This document shows, piece by piece, positions 1 through 8,953 of a stretch of 64,000 bases of DNA. This DNA comes from DATLNM01 sp035536775. Its GTDB lineage: Bacteria > Actinomycetota > CADDZG01 > WHSQ01. The stretch lies in the NCBI GenBank assembly GCA_035536775.1, contig DATLNM010000022.1, positions 44,069 to 108,068 of the forward strand, given 5' to 3'. The notes beneath the pieces were generated by a model. It was given only the letters and a program-made list of their open reading frames with translations, was not told where the DNA came from and did no database searches. Position numbers and translations under genes: made by a program. Each line of letters begins with the position of its first letter. The first letter of the stretch is position 1.

Positions 1-208
1 GCGGCAATGACGTCGGGCGCGACCTGTCGAGACCCTCGATGTCGATCAGCTCAATATCGAATCCGAAACGGCCGACGAGGTCGCGTTCCATCCCGCGCGT
101 TCCACCCAGGAAAACCACGCTGTCGCCGCGCTCGTCCAGGACCTCGGCCACGGCTAGGGCGGGATTCACGTGCCCTCCGGTGCCCCCCGCGGCGACGAGG
201 ACGTTCAT
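1..208 (-). CDS. murG: MurG, UDP-GlcNAc transferase (partial, cut by window edge)
   Basis: Only the first 69 codons are present; the gene runs off the left edge. The N-terminus carries the glycine-rich loop GGTGGHVNPALAVAE near residues 8-22, the donor/acceptor-binding P-loop-like signature of MurG. MurG adds GlcNAc to undecaprenyl-PP-MurNAc-pentapeptide (lipid I to lipid II) on the inner face of the membrane. The ATG at 208 overlaps the TGA of the preceding ftsW gene (ATGA), so the two are translationally coupled. The order ftsW-murG matches the usual dcw cluster, which makes the call secure despite truncation. Confidence 0.93.
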   Translation of the reverse strand, partial: MNVLVAAGGTGGHVNPALAVAEVLDERGDSVVFLGGTRGMERDLVGRFGFDIELIDIEGLDRSRPTSLP

Positions 209-1455
209 GACGCCGTCGTGGGCGCCTTGTTCCTCCGCTTGTGCGATGACGCCGCGATGTTCGTGAGGATGCCCATCGCGATGAGCGAGATCACGAGGGA
301 GCTTCCGCCGAAAGAGACCAACGGAAGAGGAACTCCTGTTATCGGCAGTGATGCAGTGACTGCGCCGACGTTGACGATCGCCTGGACTGAGATCCATACG
401 GTGATCCCCGATGCGAGGAGCATCCCGTATCGGTCGGGGGCCCGTCTCGCCGCGGTGACACCGATGAACGCGATCAGGGCGAACATGCCCCACACCATGA
501 GGGTCCCGAGCAGTCCTGTTTCCTCTCCGAGGATGGCGTAGATGAAGTCCGTGTGGGCGTTAGGCACGTACGACCACTTCTGGCGACTTGCTCCGAGCCC
601 CACGCCGAACCAGCCGCCCGACCCTAGAGCGATCAGCGATTGGATCGTTTGATATCCCGTGTCGAGAGGATCCGACCACGGATCGATGAACGCAAGTAGA
701 CGCTCGCGGCGGTAAGGCGCCGCGTATGCCGCTACCGCGGCCGTGGCGACCGCAAGACCCCCCATGGGAACGAGATGGCGCATCGGAGCTCCGGCGATGA
801 ACAGCATGGTCATGCCGATGCAGGCAAGCAGCAACGTGGTCCCGAGATCGGGCTGCATCATCACCAGCAACGTGAGCACACCGAGCGCCGGGATCATCGG
901 AAGGAGCGTCCGGGGAAGGTCACCAAAGGTGCGGTCGTCGCGGCGAGCAAAGACATCCGCGGCGAACATCAGTAGCGAGAGCTTGGCGAGCTCGGACGGC
1001 TGGAACGACAACGCCCCGATCCGCAGCCACCGGGAGCTTCCGCCGACCATGACCCCGACGCCGGGGATGAGGACGGCGATCAACAACACGATCGTCACAC
1101 CCATCAGGACGTAGCCGATGCCCCGTAGACGACGGTAGTCCCACCTCGAGAAAGTGATGTAGCCGACAAGCCCCAGCGCGGCCCACAGCAATTGCTTCTT
1201 GAAGAAAAGGAACGACGATCCATAGGTCGCGAACGATGACACCGAGCTCGCGGAGAGGATCATCACCAAGCCGAGGGTCAGCAAGACGCCGGTGGTCACG
1301 GCCAGCAGGGTGGCAGGGTTCCATGAACGGACTATCCGGCTCGACATCGTCCGGCGGTCCGACGAAGGCTCACGAGTCGTCGGGCGGTGAGACCCCGAGG
1401 TCGGGCGGGACGGGGGCCGCCGCCTTGCTCGCACCGACTCACTGCGCGTTCCCAT
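205..1455 (-). CDS. ftsW: FtsW, SEDS peptidoglycan glycosyltransferase of the divisome
   Basis: 416-aa polytopic membrane protein of the SEDS family, which polymerises lipid II glycan strands at the septum together with its partner class B PBP (FtsI, encoded in the same cluster). SEDS hallmarks are visible: GSSRWLRIG near 139-147, FQPSELAK near 151-158, an aspartate in HTDFIYAILGEE near 301-312 and the Pro/Gly-rich C-terminal motif PLPLVSFGGSS. A basic, disordered N-terminus of about 45 residues precedes the first helix. I chose the ATG at 1455 because a GGGAGGGGG ribosome-binding site lies just upstream; it overlaps the end of murD by 17 nt. Position in the dcw cluster favours FtsW over RodA. 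Confidence 0.93.
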   Translation of the reverse strand: MGTRSESVRARRRPPSRPTSGSHRPTTREPSSDRRTMSSRIVRSWNPATLLAVTTGVLLTLGLVMILSASSVSSFATYGSSFLFFKKQLLWAALGLVGYITFSRWDYRRLRGIGYVLMGVTIVLLIAVLIPGVGVMVGGSSRWLRIGALSFQPSELAKLSLLMFAADVFARRDDRTFGDLPRTLLPMIPALGVLTLLVMMQPDLGTTLLLACIGMTMLFIAGAPMRHLVPMGGLAVATAAVAAYAAPYRRERLLAFIDPWSDPLDTGYQTIQSLIALGSGGWFGVGLGASRQKWSYVPNAHTDFIYAILGEETGLLGTLMVWGMFALIAFIGVTAARRAPDRYGMLLASGITVWISVQAIVNVGAVTASLPITGVPLPLVSFGGSSLVISLIAMGILTNIAASSHKRRNKAPTTAS

Positions 1456-2806
1456 CCCCACCCCCTCCCGGTCTCTTCTCGAGAACGAGCCCGACGCAGC
1501 GCGAGAAGTCCTCGCCGCGCGCGGCGTAGCTCGGATACATGTCCAGGCTCGCACACCCGGGGGCGAGTAAGACGGAACCTCCGGGAACGACGGCATCTGC
1601 GGCGCGCCTCACGGCCTCCTCCATCGATGCGCACAAGGAGACCGGCACAAGGCCCGAGAAGACCTCGGCGACCTCGTCGCGCGCTTCACCGATCGCAACT
1701 ACGGCGCGCACGGGTGGAACCGTCCCCGCGAGAGCACTTAGGTCCATGCCCTTGCTACGGCCGCCGGCGATCAGTACGACATCGGTCATCCCCTTGACCG
1801 CGCTCAAGGTCGCGTGGGGATTCGTCGCCTTGGAGTCGTCGATGAAGCTGATGCCTCCAGCTTGCGCGACCAGCTCTAAGCGGTGCGGTAGCGCACGGAA
1901 AGACTTGACGGCGCGCGCGACGGCACGGGGATCGACGCCGTAGGCCAACGCCGCCGCGGCCGCGGCAAGCGTGTCTTCGAGGCCCGCCACACCACGCAGC
2001 GGGACATCCCCGGCCGAGATGAACGGCTCTCCTAGCCATTCCAGACGGTCATTGGCGATGCCTGCCCCGTCGGGAGGAGACGTCTTGGTGGAGAACGGGA
2101 CGATCGTCGCAACCGCACTCTCACCAAGACGAGCGACGATGGGATCGTCGGCATTGAGGACCAGATAGTCGTCGGGCTTCTGGTTGTCGGCGATGCGCGC
2201 TTTTGCGGAGACGTAGGCGTCGAAATCCCCGTGCCAGTCGGTGTGATCCTCCGCAACGTTCAGGACCACCGCCACGCGTGGGTGGAAGGCGTCGATGTAC
2301 GCCAATTGAAAGCTCGACACCTCGGTCGCGATCGCCGCGCCCGGGGGCATGCTCTGCACCGCGTCGATGAGCGGCAGTCCGATGTTGCCCGCCGCGACCG
2401 TCTTGATGCCCGCCTCCTCCAGGATCGCGGCGAGCAGCGTCGTCGTCGTCGTCTTGCCGTTCGTCCCAGTCACGGCCAGGAAGTCACAACGAGCGATACG
2501 GAACGCGAGCTCCACCTCGCTCCAGATAGGGATGGCCCGTTCGGTCAACGTCACCATCACCGGCGCCGAAGGAGGTATCCCTGGACTAACGATCGCGAGA
2601 TCCGCGACCATCGAGTCGAAGTCGTGACCGCCGACCTCCACCGCGATACCGCGCTCTCTCAGTTCGGCCGCGCGTTCCTCGATCATCGAACCCGCGAAAC
2701 CCTCGGTTACCGACACAGCCGCTCCGAGGTCGGCGAGTGCCCGGGCGGCCGAGTACCCACTAGCCCCAAGTCCCACGACGAGCACCTTCCTGCCGGCGAA
2801 ATCCAT
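1439..2806 (-). CDS. murD: MurD, UDP-MurNAc-L-alanine:D-glutamate ligase
   Basis: 455-aa cytoplasmic Mur ligase adding D-glutamate to UDP-MurNAc-L-Ala with ATP. Visible features are an N-terminal Rossmann-like UDP-binding domain (KVLVVGLGASGYSA, residues 7-20), the ATP-binding loop TGTNGKTTTTT near 113-123, the EVSSFQL motif and the C-terminal DDSKATNPHA motif typical of MurD. The reading frame is open far upstream, but the start at 2806 is fixed by an ATGA overlap with the mraY stop and by the family N-terminus. Length is normal for MurD. Confidence 0.95.
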   Translation of the reverse strand: MDFAGRKVLVVGLGASGYSAARALADLGAAVSVTEGFAGSMIEERAAELRERGIAVEVGGHDFDSMVADLAIVSPGIPPSAPVMVTLTERAIPIWSEVELAFRIARCDFLAVTGTNGKTTTTTLLAAILEEAGIKTVAAGNIGLPLIDAVQSMPPGAAIATEVSSFQLAYIDAFHPRVAVVLNVAEDHTDWHGDFDAYVSAKARIADNQKPDDYLVLNADDPIVARLGESAVATIVPFSTKTSPPDGAGIANDRLEWLGEPFISAGDVPLRGVAGLEDTLAAAAAALAYGVDPRAVARAVKSFRALPHRLELVAQAGGISFIDDSKATNPHATLSAVKGMTDVVLIAGGRSKGMDLSALAGTVPPVRAVVAIGEARDEVAEVFSGLVPVSLCASMEEAVRRAADAVVPGGSVLLAPGCASLDMYPSYAARGEDFSRCVGLVLEKRPGGGGDGNAQ

Positions 2807-3849
2807 CACCGAACTCCGCCCTTGGACAAGAAATCGGCGTAGAACAGCCCGAGCCCAAAGGCAACCGAAAGACCTGAGAGAACCCAGAACCTCACGATGA
2901 CCGTGAACTCGGGCCAGCCCGCAAGCTCGAAATGATGATGGATCGGCGCCATGAGGAATATCCGGCGCCCCGTGCGCTTGAACACGGCGACCTGGAAGAT
3001 GACCGACAGCGTCTCGACGACGTAAAGCCCGCCGACGATCATCAGCATCAGCTGCGTATTGAGGAGGATCGCGAGAACGGCCATCGCACCTCCCAACATC
3101 AGCGAGCCCGTATCGCCCATGAAGATCTTGGCCGGAGCAGTGTTCCACCACAGGAAACCGGCACACGCGCCGAACAAAGCCGAGGCGACGATCGCGAGCT
3201 CGAACGGATCCGAACCGGTATTGCCGATGTCGTAGAACGTCTGGTGCCTGAACTGCCAGAACGCGATCACTACGAATGCCGCTAGGACCTGTGCCGCAGA
3301 CCCAACCGCGAGACCGTCCAGTCCGTCGGTCAGGTTCACGCCGTTCGAGGATGCAGCAACCATCAGGAACGTCCACAGGTAGAACACGACGCCGAGGTCA
3401 AGAGCGGTGGACCTGAAGAACGAGAGGTCCGTACCGATCCCGACGACCTCGACCGCGAGGACGCCGAACACCGCAGAGATCACAAGTTGCCCGATGAACT
3501 TCGCCCTCTTCTGAAGACCGAGCGAGCGCGCCTTGCGGATCTTGATGAAATCGTCAGCGAAGCCCAGCACGCCAAGAGCGAAGATGGTGCCCATCGCGAG
3601 CACACCGCTGTCGCGGAACGGAGCGAGCCCCCCGGTCCCGATGTGCCCGAGCAGATACCCGGCGACGGTCCCGATGAGGATGATCAAACCCCCCATCGTG
3701 GGCGTCCCTCGCTTCTCGAAATGCGCCTTAGGCCCCTCTTCGCGGATGAGCTGGCCCCACCCACGCCGGCGGAAGCTCTTGATGGCCAGCGGCGTGCCGA
3801 GCAGCGTCACGACGAGACCGACGAGTCCAGCCGCCATGATGTTGGTCAC
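2806..3849 (-). CDS. mraY: MraY, phospho-MurNAc-pentapeptide translocase
   Basis: 347-aa integral membrane enzyme transferring phospho-MurNAc-pentapeptide from UDP to undecaprenyl phosphate, giving lipid I. The catalytic aspartates are recognisable: FADDFIK (Asp99-Asp100), NLTDGLDG (Asp175, Asp178), MGDTGS (Asp246), and the PIHHHFE loop with three histidines at 304-306. The GTG at 3849 overlaps the murE TGA as GTGA; an internal ATG four codons later is an alternative. In most bacteria murF lies between murE and mraY; here murE and mraY are directly coupled, so murF is missing from this position. Confidence 0.95.
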   Translation of the reverse strand: MTNIMAAGLVGLVVTLLGTPLAIKSFRRRGWGQLIREEGPKAHFEKRGTPTMGGLIILIGTVAGYLLGHIGTGGLAPFRDSGVLAMGTIFALGVLGFADDFIKIRKARSLGLQKRAKFIGQLVISAVFGVLAVEVVGIGTDLSFFRSTALDLGVVFYLWTFLMVAASSNGVNLTDGLDGLAVGSAAQVLAAFVVIAFWQFRHQTFYDIGNTGSDPFELAIVASALFGACAGFLWWNTAPAKIFMGDTGSLMLGGAMAVLAILLNTQLMLMIVGGLYVVETLSVIFQVAVFKRTGRRIFLMAPIHHHFELAGWPEFTVIVRFWVLSGLSVAFGLGLFYADFLSKGGVR

Positions 3850-5357
3850 CGCGCCACGCTCCCGCTCTCGGTCGAGATCCTCTGGATCTCTTCGGCGGCG
3901 ACGATGCGGTCGTCGAACGGGACCGTCTCCGTCGCGAACTGCTGCCCCATCTCATGGCCTTTCCCCGCGATCACGACGACATCCCCTGGACGCGCCGACG
4001 CAACCGCCAAGGCGATCGCCGCGCGCCGGTCGACCATCTCGGCATCTGGTGGACCGCCACGTTCGGAAACCACGCCTTTCGTTATCTCATCGAGGATCGC
4101 TTGGGGGTCCTCGGATCGAGGATTGTCGGACGTGACCACGAGGACGTCGGCGAGACGGGCCGCCGCCACACCCATGAGTGGACGTTTCTTGCGATCACGA
4201 TCGCCACCGCAGCCGAACACTGCTATCAATCGACCCTCACCCACTACGAGCTCGCGCGCCGCCCGCAGGATGTTCTCGAGAGAGTCGGGGGTGTGCGCGT
4301 AGTCGACGATGACGGGGAACGCCTGGCCGGCCGCGATGGACTCGAAGCGACCAGGGACAGCCCGGAGGCCGTAGATGCCTTCAACGATCGCGTCGAGAGA
4401 GATCCCCCCGATCAGAGCGATGGTGGCCGCGGCGAGGCAGTTGGAGACATTGAACGGACCTGGGAGATGCGTCGCTATATCGGCGTCTCCGTCGGGAGTG
4501 TGCAGGGTGAACCGCGATCCGCTGCCGTCGGACGAGATCCCGGTCGCCTGAACGTCACCGCGACCGTTCGCGCCGAATCCGAGGCACGGGATGCTCGCGG
4601 AGATGAGTAGCCGCTCGCCCCAGGGGTCGTCGATGTTGATCGCGCCGCGCCGTGCGTGCTCCGGCGTGAAGAGGGAGCGTTTCGCCTCGAAGTAATCGTC
4701 CATGTCGAGGTGGAAGTCGAGATGGTCCTGGGAGAGGTTCGTGAACCCGGCAGCTGAGAACCGCATCGCATCGACCCGGTTCAGTCGCAACGCGTGTGAG
4801 GTGACCTCCATCGCAACCGTCTCAACTCCTGAGGACTTCATGTCACGCAACAGCAGCTGAAGGTCGAGCGATTCAGGTGTCGTTCGCACACCGGGTCGGA
4901 CGACCCCCGCGACGCGCGTTTCGATGGTACCTACCAAGCCGGTTACATCGCCGGAGGCCGTAGCTATCGAATCGAGCAAGAAGGCCGTCGTCGTCTTACC
5001 GTTGGTCCCCGTGACCCCGAGGAGACGCAGATCATCTGCCGGGTTGCCCAGGAACGTGGCGGAGATGACCGGCATGGCTGCTCTGGTATCGGACACCACG
5101 ATCTGTGGAAGCGGAACGTCCAGCTCGCGCATGACGCACAGCGCAGCGGCCCCGTGCTTCGCGGCCGTATGGGCGTGGTTGTGGCCGTCCGCTCGCTCTC
5201 CTTGGATACAGAAGAAGAGGTCGCCCGGGCGCACACGGCGGGAGTCATACGCGAGCCCTGAGACCGCCGCAGAGGGCGATCCGTCGAACGCGAGCACGCT
5301 TCCCGCGACGGATGCCGCGAGGCTCTGGATCGTCGTCTCCCGGATGTCGTTGTCCAT
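3846..5357 (-). CDS. murE: MurE, UDP-MurNAc-tripeptide ligase (meso-DAP type)
   Basis: 503-aa Mur ligase adding the third stem-peptide residue. The ATP loop GVTGTNGKTTT lies near 114-124, the carbamylated-lysine region follows (DYFEAKRSLF, about 221-230), and the C-terminal domain carries DNPRSEDP at 411-418. Within the MurE family DNPR is the meso-diaminopimelate specificity motif, so the wall is predicted to be A1gamma/meso-DAP type. The start at 5357 is 20 bp after the ftsI stop. Its stop overlaps the mraY start. No MurF domain is fused to it: the length is that of MurE alone. Confidence 0.95.
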   Translation of the reverse strand: MDNDIRETTIQSLAASVAGSVLAFDGSPSAAVSGLAYDSRRVRPGDLFFCIQGERADGHNHAHTAAKHGAAALCVMRELDVPLPQIVVSDTRAAMPVISATFLGNPADDLRLLGVTGTNGKTTTAFLLDSIATASGDVTGLVGTIETRVAGVVRPGVRTTPESLDLQLLLRDMKSSGVETVAMEVTSHALRLNRVDAMRFSAAGFTNLSQDHLDFHLDMDDYFEAKRSLFTPEHARRGAINIDDPWGERLLISASIPCLGFGANGRGDVQATGISSDGSGSRFTLHTPDGDADIATHLPGPFNVSNCLAAATIALIGGISLDAIVEGIYGLRAVPGRFESIAAGQAFPVIVDYAHTPDSLENILRAARELVVGEGRLIAVFGCGGDRDRKKRPLMGVAAARLADVLVVTSDNPRSEDPQAILDEITKGVVSERGGPPDAEMVDRRAAIALAVASARPGDVVVIAGKGHEMGQQFATETVPFDDRIVAAEEIQRISTESGSVAR

Positions 5358-5377
5358 GACGCCAGCCTAGTAGTGGC

Positions 5378-7231
5378 TCAGTCGTGGATCGCTGGATCGC
5401 CTGCCATCTCAGCTTCGAGCTCGGCTGCCGCCTTCTCGGCGTTCTCGGTCGGAGCGATGCCGAGGTGGCGCAGCGTGAACTCGGTGATCAGCTTGAACGT
5501 TGGGGCAGCCGTCGATCCGCCCCAGATCGGAGTGGGCTCGTCCAAGACGACCAGCACCACGATGGCGGGGTCGTCGGCCGGGGCGAATCCCGCGAACGAC
5601 GCGACGTAAGAGTTGCCGTAGCCGCCTTCCGGACTGGCCTTCTGAGCGGTGCCGGTCTTGCCCGCGACCGCGTATCCGGGGATCTGAGCCTCGATACCTG
5701 TGCCCTTCTCCACGACCCGGGCGAGGATCTCACTCATCGTCGTCGCCGTCTCTGCCGAGATCACCGTGCGCGCCGGGGGCGAGGGCGGTACGTCGACATC
5801 GCCTCGTTCGTCCATCGTCGATGCGAGCAGCCGCGGGGCGATCCATTCGCCGTCGTTGGCGAGCACACAGTACGCAAGGGCCATCTGCATCGGCGTAACC
5901 GCGATCCCCTGCCCGATCGGAACCGTCGCGATCGTCGTGCCCGACCAATCCTTGCGGTCGAGCAAGATTCCCGAGGATTCACCGGGGAAACCGAGGCCGG
6001 TCTCGGCGCCGAAGCCGAACGCGTAAACGAACTGATCCAGGAGCTTCGCACCGAGGTTGAGCGCGATCTTGATCGTGCCGACGTTCGAGGACTGCTCGAT
6101 GATCTCCGACACCGTCATCGGCATCGTCGCGTGCGCGTGAGAATCGTTGAACACCCGGTCGTAGTACGCGAGCGCATCCGGCACGAGAAAGCTGGTCTCG
6201 GGCGTAACGAGTCCCTGCTCAAGGGCGGCCGATGCAGTGACGATCTTGAATGCCGATCCAGGTTCGTACACGTCGGTCACCGCTCGATTGCGGAACGCCT
6301 CCGTCGCGAAGTCACCTGGGCGGTTAGGCGAGAAGTCGGGCACGTTCGCAAGAGCGAGGATCTCCCCGGTGTCCGGCTTCATAACGATGGCGGTGCCGCC
6401 GATGGCCCCGTATTGCTTGGTCGCTTGCGTCAGCGTCAGCTCGGTGAAGTACTGGATGTCCTTGTCGATCGTGAGGAACAGAGAGTGGCCTGGTCGGGGC
6501 GCCTCGTAGGTGCTGTCGGCTTGCGGCAACGAGTTCCCGGCTGGGTCTTGCTCGAGCGTCTCGCGCCCCGCCTTGCCTTTCAAGAGATGCTCATACTCGG
6601 ACTCGATCCCAGAGATGCCGTTGCCATCCGTGTCGGTAAACCCGAGGATGTGGGAAGCAAGGCGGCCGCCTGGGTAGTACCGACGGGCCTCCTCGTACAT
6701 GTGGACCCCGGGGAGCTCGAGGGCGGCCACCTTCTTGGCAACCTTCGGTGGAACCTGTCGAGCGATGAACTCGAAGCGGCTCTCGGGGGTACGGCCGTTC
6801 AAGAGCTCGGTCGCCGCGTCAACGTCGAGGTCGAGCACCGGGGCAAGCTTCTCTGCCTCGGAGCGCGCGTTCTCGACGAGCGCGGGGTCGGCGTAGATCG
6901 TCTTGAGGTCGATGGATATCGCGAGCGGCTCTCCGTTGCGGTCCAAGATCGCGCCCCGGCGCGCCGGGAACTCATGCGTACGGACGCGCTGGTCCGCGGC
7001 GAGCTCGGCGAAGGCGGGGGCACTCATGATCTGGACGGTGAAGAGCCGCGCCCCCATCCCGGTGAACGCGAGCGCAAGCCCGACTGAGAGCCAAGCGATC
7101 CTCTTCTCGGATCGCCGGCCGCGCGGGCGTGGAGCCGAACGAGGGGCCGGTTTGCGAGCGGGCCCTCGACGGGGTGGTTGGCGACGAGCGGGATGACTGC
7201 GGGGGGGCGGGCGGCGGCTAGGCCCTGGCAT
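5378..7231 (-). CDS. ftsI: FtsI/PbpB, class B penicillin-binding protein
   Basis: 617-aa monofunctional transpeptidase that cross-links septal peptidoglycan, partner of FtsW. Order: a long Pro/Arg-rich cytoplasmic tail (1-43), one membrane anchor (about 44-66), a PBP dimerisation domain, then the transpeptidase domain with all three active-site motifs, EPGSAFK (Ser326), SSN (381-383) and KTGTAQ (525-530). The extended basic tail is common in actinobacterial PbpB proteins. The ATG at 7231 overlaps the TGA of the ftsL-like gene. An acidic alanine-rich C-terminus follows the domain. Confidence 0.94.
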   Translation of the reverse strand: MPGPSRRPPPRSHPARRQPPRRGPARKPAPRSAPRPRGRRSEKRIAWLSVGLALAFTGMGARLFTVQIMSAPAFAELAADQRVRTHEFPARRGAILDRNGEPLAISIDLKTIYADPALVENARSEAEKLAPVLDLDVDAATELLNGRTPESRFEFIARQVPPKVAKKVAALELPGVHMYEEARRYYPGGRLASHILGFTDTDGNGISGIESEYEHLLKGKAGRETLEQDPAGNSLPQADSTYEAPRPGHSLFLTIDKDIQYFTELTLTQATKQYGAIGGTAIVMKPDTGEILALANVPDFSPNRPGDFATEAFRNRAVTDVYEPGSAFKIVTASAALEQGLVTPETSFLVPDALAYYDRVFNDSHAHATMPMTVSEIIEQSSNVGTIKIALNLGAKLLDQFVYAFGFGAETGLGFPGESSGILLDRKDWSGTTIATVPIGQGIAVTPMQMALAYCVLANDGEWIAPRLLASTMDERGDVDVPPSPPARTVISAETATTMSEILARVVEKGTGIEAQIPGYAVAGKTGTAQKASPEGGYGNSYVASFAGFAPADDPAIVVLVVLDEPTPIWGGSTAAPTFKLITEFTLRHLGIAPTENAEKAAAELEAEMAGDPAIHD

Positions 7232-7704
7232 CAGGGCGCAACCTCACTGGTCGCTGCAGCCGCAGCCGCCCCCGCTGCCGGTGTGTCACTCCCGGCCGGT
7301 GCCTCCTCGTTGCGACGTCCGATATCCGCAACGATGTATTGAGTCAGCGCCGGGTCGGGATCCACCATGCCGAGATGGTTGCGGGCGAAGTTCTCGACCC
7401 GCGCCGGGCTCTCGAGCGTCGCGGCCTCCAGCAGGAGCTCCTCCTGAAGCGACTGCGCCTCGGTCAACTGCTTGCGGATCTTGCCGAGCTCGAACGCAGA
7501 CTGAGCGAGAACGACCTGCTCGACGAGCACCGCGAAGACAACGGCAACCAGGCTGAGACAGGTGATCGCGATCACGCCGCGGCGACGGCGAGGATGTGTT
7601 GCTTGCTGTGGCGGGAACTCCGACAAGGCTCGCCGGACGACGCGCAACGCGCGCGGCTCCGGGGAGGCAGGCCTGTGCTTCAGCTGGCGCGCGGCTGTGG
7701 CCAT
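7231..7704 (-). CDS. ftsL: FtsL-like divisome membrane protein
   Basis: 157-aa bitopic membrane protein in the exact position of ftsL, between rsmH and ftsI. A basic cytoplasmic tail (1-42) precedes one hydrophobic helix (about 43-65), then a coiled-coil stretch (about 70-97, KIRKQLTEAQSLQEELLLEAATLE), the NHLGMVDPD segment typical of FtsL/DivIC proteins, and an Ala/Pro-rich tail. FtsL scaffolds FtsQ/FtsB and activates FtsWI. Sequence conservation is low in this family, so the name rests on topology plus synteny. Both ends overlap neighbours by 4 nt or less. Confidence 0.8.
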   Translation of the reverse strand: MATAARQLKHRPASPEPRALRVVRRALSEFPPQQATHPRRRRGVIAITCLSLVAVVFAVLVEQVVLAQSAFELGKIRKQLTEAQSLQEELLLEAATLESPARVENFARNHLGMVDPDPALTQYIVADIGRRNEEAPAGSDTPAAGAAAAAATSEVAP

Positions 7705-8639
7705 CAGGCGACCTTCCCGATCTTCTCGGCGGCTCGCAGCTTGCCGGCGGTCGAGCGCGGGTTCGACGCCGCCTCTTCTGCGGTTGCGCGTACGGGACGA
7801 GATGTCAGAACCCTCAGGGTTGCCTGCGCATCACACGCACAGATGGGGAAATCGGGCGGGCAGACACAGCCCTTGGACTCTTCTGCGAAGAACCGCTTCA
7901 CGATCCGGTCCTCCAGGGAGTGGTACGAGATGACGACGACGCGCCCGCCTGTTGCTAGGACACTCACCGCCTGAGGTAGCACTTCCTCGAGGGCCGAGAG
8001 CTCGGCATTGACCTCTATGCGGATGGCTTGGAACGTTCTGCGTGCCGGGTGACCACCGGTCCTCCGTGTTGCAGCGGGGATCGCCGCGGTTACGACCTCG
8101 GCGAGGTGCTCGGTTGAACGGATAGGACGCGCCGCAACGATGGCGCGCGCGACGCGCTTCGCGAAGCGCTCTTCGCCGTAGAGACGGATGATCCGTGCAA
8201 GGTCGTCCTGCGCGTACGTGTTCACTATGGTGTCGGCTGAGAGTCGTTGGTCGGGGTCCATGCGCATGTCGAGTGGCCCATCAGCGCGGAACGAGAAGCC
8301 TCGATGCGACTCATCGAGTTGGGGTGAGGAAACTCCAAGGTCGAGTAGGACTCCGCGAACCTCCTCAACCCCGAGTCGTTCCAGTACGGCCGAGAGGTTT
8401 TTGAAGTCGTCACGAACGAGCCGCGCCCGATCCCCGAACGAGGAGAGGTCGGCGCGACACGCCTCCAGCGCGTCGGGGTCACGATCGACCCCGATGAGCC
8501 ACGATCGGGGCGCGGCGTCGAGGAGGCGTCTTGCGTGGCCGCCGCGCCCGATCGTTGCGTCGACGAAGGATCCTCCGTCGACCAGTACTGGCTCGAGAAG
8601 ACCGGCGACTGCCTCTGCGAGGACGGGCTCATGCGCCAC
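7704..8639 (-). CDS. rsmH: RsmH (MraW), 16S rRNA C1402 N4-methyltransferase
   Basis: 311-aa SAM-dependent methyltransferase that methylates N4 of C1402 in 16S rRNA. The canonical N-terminus HEPVLAEAV, the SAM-binding motif FVDATIGRGGHARRLL and the conserved LLDLGVSSPQLDE and ISYHSLEDRIVKR blocks are all present. The start is GTG at 8639, with a strong GGAGGAG site about 8 nt upstream. A second reading frame that starts at 8950 runs 415 nt into this gene in another frame. Confidence 0.95.
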   Translation of the reverse strand: MAHEPVLAEAVAGLLEPVLVDGGSFVDATIGRGGHARRLLDAAPRSWLIGVDRDPDALEACRADLSSFGDRARLVRDDFKNLSAVLERLGVEEVRGVLLDLGVSSPQLDESHRGFSFRADGPLDMRMDPDQRLSADTIVNTYAQDDLARIIRLYGEERFAKRVARAIVAARPIRSTEHLAEVVTAAIPAATRRTGGHPARRTFQAIRIEVNAELSALEEVLPQAVSVLATGGRVVVISYHSLEDRIVKRFFAEESKGCVCPPDFPICACDAQATLRVLTSRPVRATAEEAASNPRSTAGKLRAAEKIGKVA

Positions 8640-8950
8640 AGGTCGATCTCCTCCTTCTGCACGGACGCTGCTGATGCTGCTGCGGGTGCACCCCGGTCGT
8701 CGTCTGGACTACCTATGTCTGCGGGCCCCACCAACGACGCCCCACCCCGGCGGAACGAGCTCCCCTGCGCCGCAGGGACGTCGTCCATCCGCCACACGTC
8801 GACCTTCTCCACGATCCTGAGGTCGTCGGGCGCCGTTGCGACCCTTGTGATCTTCAATCTCTCCTTGGAGAGGTCGAATAATGCTGCGGGTGGAAGCTCC
8901 TCTGAGTCCAACTTCAGCAGACCCAGCAGATCCATCTCAGTTGCTGCCAT
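8225..8950 (-). CDS. Uncharacterised frame between mraZ and rsmH (3' half overlaps rsmH)
   Basis: An ATG at 8950 with a strong GGGGAGGTGA site opens a 241-codon frame. Its first 65 or so codons look genuinely coding (segments ELPPAALFDLSKERLKIT and LRIVEKVDVWRMDDVP, with high GC at third positions). The segment before rsmH is alanine-rich and ends VQKEEIDLWRM; from 8639 on the frame runs out of phase inside rsmH and looks non-biological. Either a real small protein overlaps rsmH, or a real stop was lost. It starts 3 nt after the stop of the small membrane frame before it, suggesting coupling. I do not recognise the family. Confidence 0.45.
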   Translation of the reverse strand: MAATEMDLLGLLKLDSEELPPAALFDLSKERLKITRVATAPDDLRIVEKVDVWRMDDVPAAQGSSFRRGGASLVGPADIGSPDDDRGAPAAASAASVQKEEIDLWRMSPSSQRQSPVFSSQYWSTEDPSSTQRSGAAATQDASSTPRPDRGSSGSIVTPTRWRRVAPTSPRSGIGRGSFVTTSKTSRPYWNDSGLRRFAESYSTLEFPHPNSMSRIEASRSALMGHSTCAWTPTNDSQPTP

Positions 8951-8953
8951 CAG

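Noticed and set aside
5384..7087. 567-codon open frame on the plus strand opposite ftsI
   Set aside because: It is entirely antisense to a clear ftsI with all catalytic motifs, lacks family features, and long antisense frames are expected in high-GC DNA.
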